64,000 nt of DNA from Platerodrilus igneus (taxonomy: Eukaryota > Arthropoda > Insecta > Coleoptera > Lycidae). This document shows, piece after piece, positions 54,694 to 64,000 of this stretch. The notes under the pieces are model-generated. The model was given only the letters and a program-made list of their open reading frames with translations, made no database searches and was not told where the DNA came from. The position numbers were made by a program, and so were the translations under genes. Every line of letters starts with the position of its first letter. Positions within the stretch are counted from its first letter, which is position 1. The DNA lies in NCBI GenBank assembly GCA_036346225.1, contig JARFIW010001670.1, forward strand, positions 682,001 to 746,000, given 5' to 3'.

Positions 54694-55740
54694 ATGTCTC
54701 GAGTTTACAAAAAAAAAGCGACAAAGCACAATGGAATACAGAACCACTTAATCCAGCAATAAATGCAATAAATAGTGGCAGAAGCGTTCGTAAAGTTGTA
54801 AGAAGTTTTGCGATTCCCAGACCTACACTTCAAGTACGACTAAAAAATGACAAAGTGAAGCTTCTTTAGGTCGTAAGTATGTATTTACTAAAGAAGAAAA
54901 AGATGTTTTGGCAAACATTTTTATGGGATCTCCCACAGAAGTTAAAAATGCACCTATCAATACGCTGAAAAAATCATTTATATCATCCAATTTTGAAAGA
55001 AAAAGAAACTACAGGAAGACTGGCTGACAGGCTTCCTTAAAAGAAATCCGATAATTCGATTAAGAAAACCAGTGGCGAGAAGCATCAACCGTATAACTGT
55101 ATTCAATAATACTGAGATAGACTTATTTTTAATTTAAACTCTCTTTTGAATAAATATCAATTTTGGGCTTCCAAAATATATAACGCAGACAAGATGAGTA
55201 TAACAACTGTCCAAAACTATCTCAAACTACTTGCTCAAAAATGACATGACAGAGTCGACTCCATAACAAGCACAGAAAGAGGCGCACAAACAAATGAAAT
55301 CTGAGTTAAAGAAAAATGGACTACCAAGTGCAGTCTACTGCTGCTCAGACAATGGGCAGATAAATGAGCACATATTTCTAGAATGGCTTTGGCATTTTTA
55401 CGGTGTTGTAAAACCTTCAAAAGAAAGTTCTTTGTTAATAGTCGACAACAACAGTAGCCACTGTAAATTAGAGGCATACAATTTCTGCAAAGAAAAAGGA
55501 ATTGTAGTATTAACGATACCCTGTACCGTGTCAAATTTCAACGGCCAGTTTTAATCAATTTGTTATGCATCGTCAACCGCGGTAGGAATAAATATACAAT
55601 GAAAGACGCCACAAGTAATGTATTAGCGCTGCCAATATTGTAACTAGCTTATTCCCCACTGAGACAGGAAGTAACACGACGAAAGAAGCTCAGTTTTGAA
55701 GAGTCACTTGATAGATGTAGTCCGAGATAAAACTTCGTGC
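54694..55740 (+). pseudogene. pogo/jerky-like transposase, N-terminal and catalytic part
   Basis: After a Met (54694) and an early frameshift it reads QWNTEPLNPAINAINSGRSV, RKVVRSFAIPRPTLQVRL, the Psq-type helix-turn-helix. Then come [19 protein letters not shown] and ARSINR (CENP-B-type second DNA-binding part, 55015-55090), KYQFWASKIYNADKMSITTV (first catalytic D, about 55165), SITSTERGAQTN, FLEWLWHFYGVVKPSKESS and LLIVDNNSSHCKLEAYNF (second catalytic D, about 55440), then IVVLTIPC. The usual HLQPLD segment is absent, as is the third acidic residue. Numerous stops. In a live element this is a DDE cut-and-paste transposase that inserts at TA. Confidence 0.85.
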
Positions 55741-57439
55741 CTCACAAGCACAATCATGTTTTGTTTTGGAAGTGGGCGATTAAGATTGCAATTGAAATAA
55801 TGCTGCTGATATGACAAGGTATTATTAGTGAACATGTTTAATAGTTTAGTATTGGTTAATATAAATCTTTAAAACAAAATGATTTATGTAATTCTGTTTT
55901 AGCGAGCTGTTTAGTTGTTTAGTTGTTTTTTTTGGTTGCTCACTTAACGCAGCATGGTACGTTTGTTTTATGGTTCGTCAGCTGATACGAATGTAGCTGC
56001 CAGTCTGATGTTTCTGAAATTAATGCTACAAGATTGTTTGCGAAGTGCAGAAAATCTTTAGTTTTGTTGAGGGATACAACTGTTTGGTTATATTCCACTA
56101 CAAAAAGAAGCGCATATTTGGACGTACGAGCAGAAAACAACAGGTCAAGGTCGATTTTTAACACGGCGTAGGTAATATGTCGACATCTTTTATACTTGCA
56201 TATATTGAAACCACCGTGAGTAGAAAGCTATTTTTGGAATGAACGCTTCGTAGTTGACATAATAGAGAGCAGGCGTACTAATCGAAAATGTATATTGTTT
56301 GAAAATTAACTTTGAAATTTAATTATGAAGAGCATATATTGAAAATGCATATGCTTCGTACTTTTCACCAAAAATCTTATGAGAGTAAAGTAAGAAAATT
56401 CAGAAACGAGTTCCATAATTATCCATTAAAGATCTGTCAGTTTATAACTTAAATCACACATAATGTGTATGTAACCTGTTTAAGAAACAGTTTTGATAAT
56501 ATTTATATATTCTAGCGTTGCATATTTTTATTAGTAGTGTGAACCCTCATCAAAGATCTTTGATCAGATAGGGCCATTGATGGCTAGTACATCAATTATA
56601 ATTTATTGAAAAGCATTAAGTAATTTTCATTAAGAGGTTAGAAATTATTTTATTCAAGTCAGTAAATTTTTGTGTAAACAATTAAAATCAAGAAAGCATT
56701 AATGATCATCACAGAGAACTTTTAAGAAAAATTGTAAATTATTATTAAAAATACGAAAAGGGAATCATTTCAGTTAGGGAGGGATTAATTCTATCTGTAA
56801 ACAAATCAATGTGAAACATGAATTGTGACTGTAAATATTTTTAAATGTTAATGGAGGAACATTAAGCTTGCATGTTTATTTCTTAAAACACTCACGTTAA
56901 TATTAGTGAATCAAAGTCAACTGATTTGCCTGTGAAAGATATCCTCGATTGGAGTTGAATGTATTTGTTTGAGGACACAAAAAGTGTTCTAATTGTTTTT
57001 TTATTTATAATTATGATCATACATTTATTACAGGTCCAGTAATAACACCAGTAGCGTAATATATATATTGAAGTCTAAAGTTTTTGCATTAAAGGAAATA
57101 TTTGAGGGTTTTCTGCGTTCTTCCTTAAATTATCTGAATTTGCTGAAATCAGACGCAGTGGCGCCATTTTAATTTTGAGTCAATCAGGTCAGAGGTAATT
57201 TTGCTTCATATAATTTAGACCCCGCCCTGCATGTTTCATGCCTCTGCAGGAATAAACCCCAAGTTAGTCCGGAAGAAATCTCCTTTAAGTGACTTTCAGT
57301 CACAGGTAGAGGCAAGTGTTTTTCAACCCAGGGTAACCGCCCCATAGGGGAGAAAACAGTTCAACCCCTAATATATCGCATCGACTCCATTCGCTGGAGG
57401 TGGATTTTTATTCATCCTTAAAGCTAGCATATAACAATG
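55741..57439. other. 1.7 kb between the two parts of the pogo-like transposase
   Basis: AT-rich and without recognisable coding content. It replaces the C-terminal end of the catalytic domain, which should be only 300-450 bases. It is probably an insertion plus a deletion. No flanking duplication was recognised. Confidence 0.4.
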
Positions 57440-58150
57440 AAAGTGGCATTTATCTAAGAATTCATCCTCGTGAACGTATCGCAACGTTTGAAATAGTTGA
57501 AATATGACCGCGTGTCCACACCAGTCAAAGCCATTAAATGTTTTCAGAATATAGACATATTTTCTTATAAACCTGAAAATTTTACCGAGGAAGACTTTAC
57601 TCTAGCTGAATCTTTCATACAAGAAAAATATCTAATAAACAAACAAAATCAAGAGAAGAAAATAACTGAACTAGATAAAAAGAAGCATAATAAGGAAGAT
57701 AAGGGAAATAAAGAAAGTATGACACCTGATAAAAAGCATAACTTATCGTTTGTTGACATGATACCACTACCAGATTCTTCAGAAGAGGATTCATTTGGTA
57801 ATAAAAATCCAACCATAAAAATAGAAGGAAGCAGCATTCAAAAATATTGACATCAGCACCAATGACGTTAATTCTTGAAGAAAAACGGCTCAAAAACAGA
57901 TCAAATAAGAAATAAAGTTAACAAAGGCACCAAACAGAAATTGTACTAGAACACAGAAAATCACAGAAGATACGTCAAGTGAAGATCATGTTGACCGTTA
58001 TAGCAATGTTTATGAAGATATATGTGCAATTTGTTGCGAATTTGGTAAGAATAGAGAACCGTAAATCCAAGGTAGCATTTGTCGTCTTTGGGCATGCAAA
58101 GGCTGTACCAGTTTTGAGTGAATAGCCTACATTTGTAATTTTTTGCAAAT
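57440..58150 (+). pseudogene. pogo/jerky-like transposase, C-terminal part with PHD-like zinc finger
   Basis: The frame 57497-57850 reads STPVKAIKCFQNIDIFSYKP, then ENFTEEDF, matching the A-x-x-GF-x-x-T-GI-PFN-x-x-IF-x-DF segment after the catalytic domain of such transposases, then an acidic/Lys-rich linker with PDSSEEDSF. In other frames downstream EDICAICCEFGKNRE and LWACKGCTSFE (58015-58125) give a C..C.....W...C..C zinc-finger end as in PHD-tailed pogo/jerky-like transposases. Several shifts. It fits the element at 54694-55740, in the same orientation. Confidence 0.72.
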
Positions 58151-58330
58151 ATTTATTTGAAAATGCTGTGGGTAACAGACACCCGTAGTATCCAGAAAAA
58201 GTGTTGTCATCTTTTATAATTCTATTTAAAAATGTTTAGCGAATAAAGTTTAAAGTAGGAATTTACGTTAATATGTAAAAATCTAAGATTACTTAACAAT
58301 ATAAATTAAAAAAGCTTAGCCCTCTCGCTA

Positions 58331-58343
58331 CCCCCCCCCCCCA
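58331..58343. repeat. (C)n homopolymer
   Basis: Thirteen or so C residues in a row; the exact number is likely uncertain for sequencing reasons. Confidence 0.85.
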
Positions 58344-58387
58344 ACACATCCTTCCTTATCAAATAAATTTGCACGTTTTTAAAGGTC

Positions 58388-58700
58388 ATCGTTTTTGCTT
58401 CTACAGTGTAGGAACGCTTGTACACTTATCCGTAGTAAGATATACTGATATTAATCTGTAAGGTATGTAGAAACGGCAACCTCACTTCTCAAACAAATTT
58501 CAGATATGTTTGATAACATCATCATTGGTGTATACACGTACATGCTGTACAAACATTTGTGAACTTTCCCATGCACAGATCTACGCACTTCCTCTTAACC
58601 TATATGGAGGTATGACAATTTCTGAAACCAGCAACGCCTCCCCTCCCCATACATTTTCTGTTTCTACAGGGTAAAGGTTCATTTACGACACTACGAAAAA
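58388..58700 (+). repeat. palindromic GTAGAAACGG module, copy D
   Basis: 58388-58480 aligns with unit 1 of copy B and unit 2 of copy C: TCGTTTTTGCTTCTACAG, CTTGTACACTTATCCG, GATATACTGATATTAATCTG and ends GGTATGTAGAAACGG. The remainder to 58700 has further related pieces (ACAAACATTTGTGAAC, CTGTTTCTACAG) in disturbed order. Confidence 0.55.
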
Positions 58701-59144
58701 GTAGGAAAGGAGTGCAGGGTTTGATTGGCAAGACGTTAGGAAAAGAAAAAGTGCGCAGCTATATCATGCAGCTGTTTGCAGAAAGAGTGGTGGCTATTAA
58801 AACAAGCAAGGCTACAGAAGCGTTGTAGGAAAGGAGCCCACGTTTTGTTTACATGGACATTTGTGAAGAGATTTACTACAATATAACTTACCATTGTGTG
58901 TGTATTTTCAATTCCGAGGTTTGATAATTCTTCTAAAAAGTGTTGGTTGTTTTCTAGGAAAGAATTCATTTTGCCTGCTAATGGATTTATAAGTTTTAGA
59001 AGAAATTTTGCTAAATTATGGCATGGTGAATCTATGGAGCTTACAATAGGAAGAAATGTATTTTTTATGAATTTTTGATAGACCGTAAAAGTGAGACGGT
59101 TTTGTAGGTTGAAACGTCTTTTTTTTTGTTTTATATGGCACCAC

Positions 59145-59275
59145 GTTTCGGCGACAGTGTTACTTATTTTTTCTTGTAGGGCGCCAGTGATACGAATTTT
59201 GTAGTTCTTTTATGATGGGCGCCAGTGAAACGAATTTTTAAAGTTGTTGTTTGATGGGCGCCAGTGCACAAAAAT
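59145..59275 (+). repeat. short tandem units around GGCGCCAGTG
   Basis: GGCGCCAGTG at 59180, 59218 and 59257 with spacing of 38 and 39 bases, each but the last followed by A(T/A)ACGAATTTT; a decayed GGCGACAGTG lies before them. The core GGCGCC is itself palindromic and resembles LTR-element primer-site sequences, but no LTR is adjacent. Confidence 0.7.
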
Positions 59276-59289
59276 CTTCCGACATAGCT

Positions 59290-61084
59290 AGGGGGTCTAT
59301 TCCTGGGTAGAGCAATAAGAAGTGGGGGGGTAAGTCAAATTTTGTTTGCAAACCAAAGCTAAACTAAGTTAAATAGGCGCTACCAAGTCCTGAGATAATC
59401 ACGATAAGAGCAAAGCACAATTCTAAGGGCGGACGTGGAAACCCAAAGATAAAACAATCGCCTTCGTTAACAAAAACCTGTCTTATAAAAATAAGACGCA
59501 GCTCCTGTAAGAAATTACAAAGATTAAATAAATAAAAATGTAGAACACCATGTGTGTCCTATAAAAGTATCAAAAATAAAAAATGTATATCCAATATGAT
59601 GTTGGCATAAAATTATTACTCAAAAATTCTACCTTTATGTTATCAGATTTGATCGCATTTGACCAAAATAAAAGTCTCAAAGTTTAACTAATTGTTTACT
59701 GAAGTAAAAAAAACTTTCTTTTAAAATTTCAAAACTTTTTAACAGGTAAAAAATTCTCAACAATAAAGTTTATAACAAAATCAAAATTTTATCTTTTTAA
59801 AGCAAAAGACTGCTCTCTAAATATAAGCTTGTTTTAAATATTTGACCAAAACAATTCGTAAACACAATGCATTGAACTAACGTTTCTATCCTGGGCAGAT
59901 CTTATCAGGTAGATTACAGTTTCATAATTATTACGCCGCGTGTATTTAAATTTTTATACTTAGCGTTTATAATTTATCTGTGAATAAAAGCTAATTTCAA
60001 GATTGAAAAATGTTTAATTTGAATTTTAGGAAAGCTGCACGAAACATCTGCTTTCACGGCAACATTTGTCAAATGTGCTACATCACAAAAAAAGTATGAC
60101 GTCGAAAATATATCTTGAAATTTATCTGAAGTTCAAATGGAACAAAGCTTACAATTATATAAACCTAACCTGACAAAATTTCTTTCTACGGCTTGTAAAA
60201 CCAGTTCAACAATAATTGAAAATGAAACAGATCATATGTTCGTAAACATAATAGCAACTTTCGTGCTTTTTATATGATCGTCTGTTTAGCAAAGGCTAGC
60301 GACATTCTAAACACATGCAAAATGTAATAACGAACCAAACTGCCTCTGATTCTCCAAGACAAATCCGAACGGAAATTTCATAAGCTCCAAACAATATTAC
60401 AAGCCATTTCAAACTTGGGACGACAGCAATCAAAACCAAAATCTTCACTTGTCCTTGAAACAAAATTAAATTAAGTTCGTACAATGTATAAATTACAAAC
60501 CGTTAGTAGAAGTTACTGAAATTTGTTCAAGTCTACCATGACTTGAACAACTCACACAAATAATTTAATCGGAGGTCGCAAGCCTCTCTTCTGGAAAACA
60601 TCTTCTTGAATTGATAACTAGACTGCGACTACGAACCAAACTAGAACGAATGATCGCGATGGTATTAAGACTCGCGGTTAAAGGTGGGGAAATACGTAAG
60701 CGACAGCTAGAGATGCTCGAGGAAATAACTTTATGTCACACAGATATTTTACTATAAGAAGATTATTAAAACAAAGCGTTCCATTATGTACTAAATGGAA
60801 CATTACTAAAAAATAAGGCACGCTTGGCGCATTATCCTCGTAATTCAATGCGAATAATTACTGAGCAAATTAAACATGTTACAAGGTATGCAACCCAAGT
60901 TGCACCTAATAAACTTCATAAGCGTCATAAAAACGCAAACGTAAACGCCCCTTAATAATACTCGCCGGAATTTCCGATTATTAGAATTCAAACATTAATT
61001 ATAATAATCAAGGAGGCGAGCTTTCGTTTGTTTATAGATATCTGTTGACATGCAATAGCCAGGAGCAAGCAATAACTTCTGATT
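59290..61084. other. unassigned AT-rich sequence
   Basis: No open frame of note besides a 62-codon minus-strand one at 60296-60484 without a domain. No paired repeats were found. Confidence 0.4.
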
Positions 61085-61660
61085 TTCTGAGTTTAACTCT
61101 TTATCACGGTGCACCAAAGCCTGGAGGTTAAATCAGAAGGTTGGGCGTTATGCACTAACGTGGATACTCCACGCCCTGCCGGCAAGGTGCACCAAATCCA
61201 ACCGCCAGGGTATAGACTTCCACCAAAGGAAGTTAGTTCGTAGAATCATTTTGGTATCAGCATCTACCACTGAACGCGGCCAACCGAGACGTCCGAGTCG
61301 TGCGTGACGCTCTCGTCTTTCCCACCCACCATTCCTGAAGCGGAAATAGCGGCTTGGACGTGTGAATACCACACCCCGCACCAGTTCCGCCGCCTACTAC
61401 GATGAATCCTACCATTATTATGCCGTTCCACGCCTCATATCGCCGATAAGGAAACCCGCACAATACATAGCGCCGCGTTGATTGACCTGCCACATCTAGT
61501 ACGGTGATACAGACGTTGATCCATCGAAACTTCTACTTGCAGATCCCAGGCGACACCGTATCTGTGAGTACCTACTCCTGCGTTAATCCATTCTAACGTA
61601 TGCTCCTTTTTGAGTCGCGTTTCCTCACAGAAACGCGCATAAAAGTTCAAAGTGAATCCA
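61085..61660. other. GC-rich island of unknown nature
   Basis: About 575 bases with around 50 percent G+C and many CpG, amid sequence near 30 percent. Three overlapping minus-strand frames of 71-78 codons (61148-61381, 61257-61493, 61435-61650) are open; one reads KPLFPLQEWWVGKTRASRTT, but no family is recognised, and the shifts between frames argue against a clean exon. Possibilities are a decayed host exon, a captured gene fragment or a GC-rich transposon. Edges are fairly sharp. Confidence 0.5.
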
Positions 61661-62094
61661 GTGCGCGAATTTCATTTTTTTGTGTACAAACACTACATTC
61701 ATTCAAAGCCGCACTATAAATTTTCTAACGCTAAACGACATTTGCATATCTAGCATTAATAAGATTTGTTCACTTAAAAGCTCTATTCTCATGCATAAAT
61801 TCAAGAACATTTGTATATTGCATATGCATGTAGAATCTTATGTAATTGTCATTTTCAATTTCATATTATTGTACACATTTCTTACAGCCAATGTTTAATT
61901 CTAAATCTGTAAATAAATTGAACATATTTGTAGTCTCTATGCATTAACGAAACAAAAGGTGACCCCACAAAACATGGAAATCGTGACCTGAACATCCACA
62001 ATTTACTGTAATGTGGGACCAGTTTGCTTTTATCTTTGTTTTCGAATTCATTTTTAAATTTATATAGTTTTCTATATTTTAATTTCAATTAATA
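61661..62094. other. unassigned AT-rich sequence
   Basis: Short frames on both strands, no domain. This is the flank of the truncated Penelope-like copy. Confidence 0.45.
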
Positions 62095-62990
62095 TTGTAC
62101 GGTCCGTTTCTAAATTAGTGTAATTCACAGTGTTTAACAGATCGTTGACTTTTGCGTTATAATCGGTTTTATCCATTGCTACTGTTGCATTGCCTTTGTC
62201 AGCAGGCAGAATTTTAATTGAGTTATCAATTTTTAGACTGCAAATTGCTTTTGTTTCGTTACTACTAACATTAGGTTTTATTTTGTGACTCTTTTCTATT
62301 TCGATTTTGCATCATACTCTAAATTCCTTTGCTTGATCTTCTACAATCTTCTACTGTTTTCTAAATACAGCTGATTATTTCAAAGGTTGGTATTGATTTT
62401 GGTGTTACTGCAAAGTTCAAGTCTTTTGATAGAATTAGTTTTTCTATGTCGTTAATTGTTCTGTTTCATAAATTTATGACGATGTTTAGCATGATGTTGC
62501 TGTTTTTTAACGTTTTAGTTTGCGTGTTACTTTTTCTATAAATAGATTATTAAATTTCTTTATGTGAATTTCTTTTTGTCTAGAAAATTCTGATTCGTAG
62601 TAGGTTTTTACACTAACGAGAATATTATTATGCTTTCAATATCTTGTTTTAACTTATAAATAATGTGTCGGTGGTTTTGTAATCTTTCTCTCATCATACT
62701 ATAACTTCCTCTTTCCAGAATTCTTGATAGTTTATTGCTTGTCTGACCAAATTTGATTCGGAATCCTTTTGGTATTATTTCGTCGTTTCTGAATTTTATT
62801 AGGAACGTGAGCGAATTTTTGGAGTGCGATAGCTTTAGGTTTAGATTCTCTAAGTGTCTAAAACAAATACAAATTTCAGGCCCATACCTGACGGATAAAT
62901 ACTCCCTGTATGTTTGTTGTGGTAAGTTTTGTATTTTCCTTATTCTTCTTTGGGAAATAAACCACTCATAGTTGTTAAAATCGTCTTTAT
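62095..62990 (-). mobile_element. Penelope-like element, 5' fragment (copy 2)
   Basis: Read downward on the minus strand: a FLIKFRNDEIIPKGFRIKFG segment (about 62800-62750) with SRILERGSYSMMRERLQNHR, KQDIESI, KKFNNLF, and then SIKILPADKGNATVAMDKTD (about 62225-62165) with Y..KV.DLL. These are the N-terminal part and the finger motif ILPADKGNATVVM of Penelope-like reverse transcriptases. The RT breaks off at about 62095 after NLETDRT. Stops occur between segments. Confidence 0.82.
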
Positions 62991-63149
62991 GTACGTTTCG
63001 AACAATGACCCAGGATCGTTGTCAGAATAATAAAATTTTAAGTTTGACATTAATGACATACACTGAAGGTGACTTTGATTTTTATTGTTTGATATATTTG
63101 GTTTGAATACATTAAGTGAAAATTTCAAAGTTTAGAAGAATGAGTGCCT

Positions 63150-64000
63150 TCAATTTGTATTTGTATTTACTACGCAGTTATTTTTATGTAGGGTTATATA
63201 AGCAGCTTCTTTAATTTTGCGTTTTTAGCGTTCTTCTTCTTTGTCAATAATTTTTGCGTCCTCCCATTTTATTTTATGATTGAAGTCCCATGCATGTTGA
63301 CAAATCGTGAATTTTTCAAATTTTTTATTTCTCCTACATAAAACTTGTTACATTCGCACGGTATTTTGTAGATGCAGTTTTTTGAACTTTGTATTGCGTT
63401 TTTGGGTTTTGTTTTTGTTAATTGTGTTCTTAGTGTATTGTTGGTTCTAAATACTATTTAGATTTTGAATTTGTTTCCTATTCTTTGGATTTTCGGAGAA
63501 TCCTTTGATGTATGGTATTGAGAGCATTTTTTGAAGCGCATCATTGTTCTGTTTACTTATTTTTAATTTTTTGGTACTTTATTCATTTCTTTCTCTATTA
63601 TTCTTTTAGGATACTTGTTTCTTATTAGTGTACATTTGATTAGGTCTTTCTCTTTCTTTAAAATTTCTTCGTTTGATGATATTAATTTTGCTCTATCATA
63701 CATGGTTTTGATAACTCCTCGTTTGACACAGTGTGGGAGATTTGAATTGAAGTTTAAGTATCTGTTTTTGTGGGTTAGTTTTCTGTATACTGATGTATTA
63801 ATTGTTGTATGGTTTTTGTTAACTAGCATAGCTAAAAATAAAAGTTCTCCATGATGTTCTAATTCATATGTGAATTTAATAGTTGGTTTATTTTGTTAAT
63901 TGAATCTACTAAGTTTTTCATTAGTTCTGTATTATGAGGCTAAATAGCATAGACATCATCTACGCATCTCCACCAGATTAGTGATTTTAATTCTTGTGTG
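63150..64000 (-). mobile_element. Penelope-like element, RT C-terminus and GIY-YIG endonuclease (copy 1), runs off the window
   Basis: At the window edge the minus strand reads SLIWWRCVDDVYAI (motif C; Asp pair at 63955-63960), then YELEHHGELLFLAMLV, NTSVYRKLTHKNRYLNFNSN and CVKRGVIKTMYDRAKLIS, the standard C-terminal part of Penelope RT. Downstream come SSKNCIYKIPCECNKFYVGE (about 63400-63330), the GIY-YIG nuclease start with the Cys-x-Cys signature, and FNHKIKWEDAKIIDKE. The stop lies at 63150. Penelope-like enzymes nick DNA with this nuclease for target-primed copying. A few frameshifts interrupt it, notably a TAG after VYAI. Confidence 0.87.
63563..63829 (-). pseudogene. Penelope RT C-terminal open frame
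   Basis: An 88-codon open stretch with TSVYRKLTHKNRYLNFNSN and HCVKRGVIKTMYDRA, the thumb region of Penelope RT; the first Met is not a true start, since the frame is preceded by related residues. It belongs to copy 1 described above and is the best preserved part of it. Confidence 0.85.

Noticed and set aside
1..64000. CRISPR arrays, bacterial operons, riboswitches, phage genes
   Set aside because: Nothing of this kind; the LINEs, LTR elements, mariner and microsatellites show a eukaryotic genome.

Overview
The window is eukaryotic, AT-rich, intergenic or deep-intronic DNA made largely of decayed transposable elements. The mix (Proto2/RTE-like and CR1/Jockey-like LINEs, BEL/Pao, Penelope, mariner, piggyBac, pogo, an XPG-nuclease DNA transposon, tRNA-headed short repeats, many (TA)n and (CA)n tracts) fits an arthropod, most likely an insect; the order cannot be told. 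No complete host gene was found. One 82-base segment (38854-38935) looks like a host exon, and one GC-rich island (61085-61660) is unexplained.

Layout. 1-9 kb: a 3' LINE scrap, a diverged direct repeat, a 5'-truncated LINE with a readable reverse transcriptase (3621-5090), compound CA/CG microsatellites and a 68-base minisatellite. 9-16.5 kb: a tRNA-headed short repeat, then an internally deleted LINE whose reverse transcriptase is cut at a Tyr-Ile codon pair (TATATA) by about 2.5 kb bounded by (TA)n; that insert carries a second tRNA-headed repeat. A second 3' fragment of the same LINE follows. 19-28 kb: a degraded LTR element whose downstream LTR is interrupted by a 5.29-kb DNA transposon with 46-base terminal inverted repeats and a 3-base target duplication. 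The transposon encodes, on the minus strand, a broken multi-domain protein: two zinc-finger-like Cys/His segments, a large uncharacterised central region, an XPG/FEN-like nuclease segment and a Cys-rich tail. 28.1-29.35 kb: a near full-length dead mariner.

29-42 kb is mostly unassigned, with a cluster of three tRNA-headed repeats (36.7-37.9 kb). One of these carries a nested 288-base MITE with a 6-base duplication. Then come a gag scrap, a repeat also found inverted at 53 kb, and a piggyBac-like pseudogene (42.7-43.8 kb). 46.2-51.3 kb: a 718-base inverted-repeat element next to a BEL/Pao element with both LTRs and a 5-base duplication, but lacking its RT catalytic core, most of integrase and the polypurine tract. 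51-59 kb: a TA-flanked MITE, an R1/I-like RNase H scrap, a minus-strand solo LTR, a split pogo/jerky-like transposase, and several copies of a small palindromic module ending in GTAGAAACGG. 62-64 kb: two Penelope-like fragments in head-to-tail order; the upstream copy runs off the window edge.

The sequence records nested insertions rather than a pathway. The most informative items are the XPG-nuclease transposon with its exact ends, the tRNA-headed repeats and their link to (TA)n tracts, and the small module family. Superfamily names were assigned from motifs by eye, without database searches.
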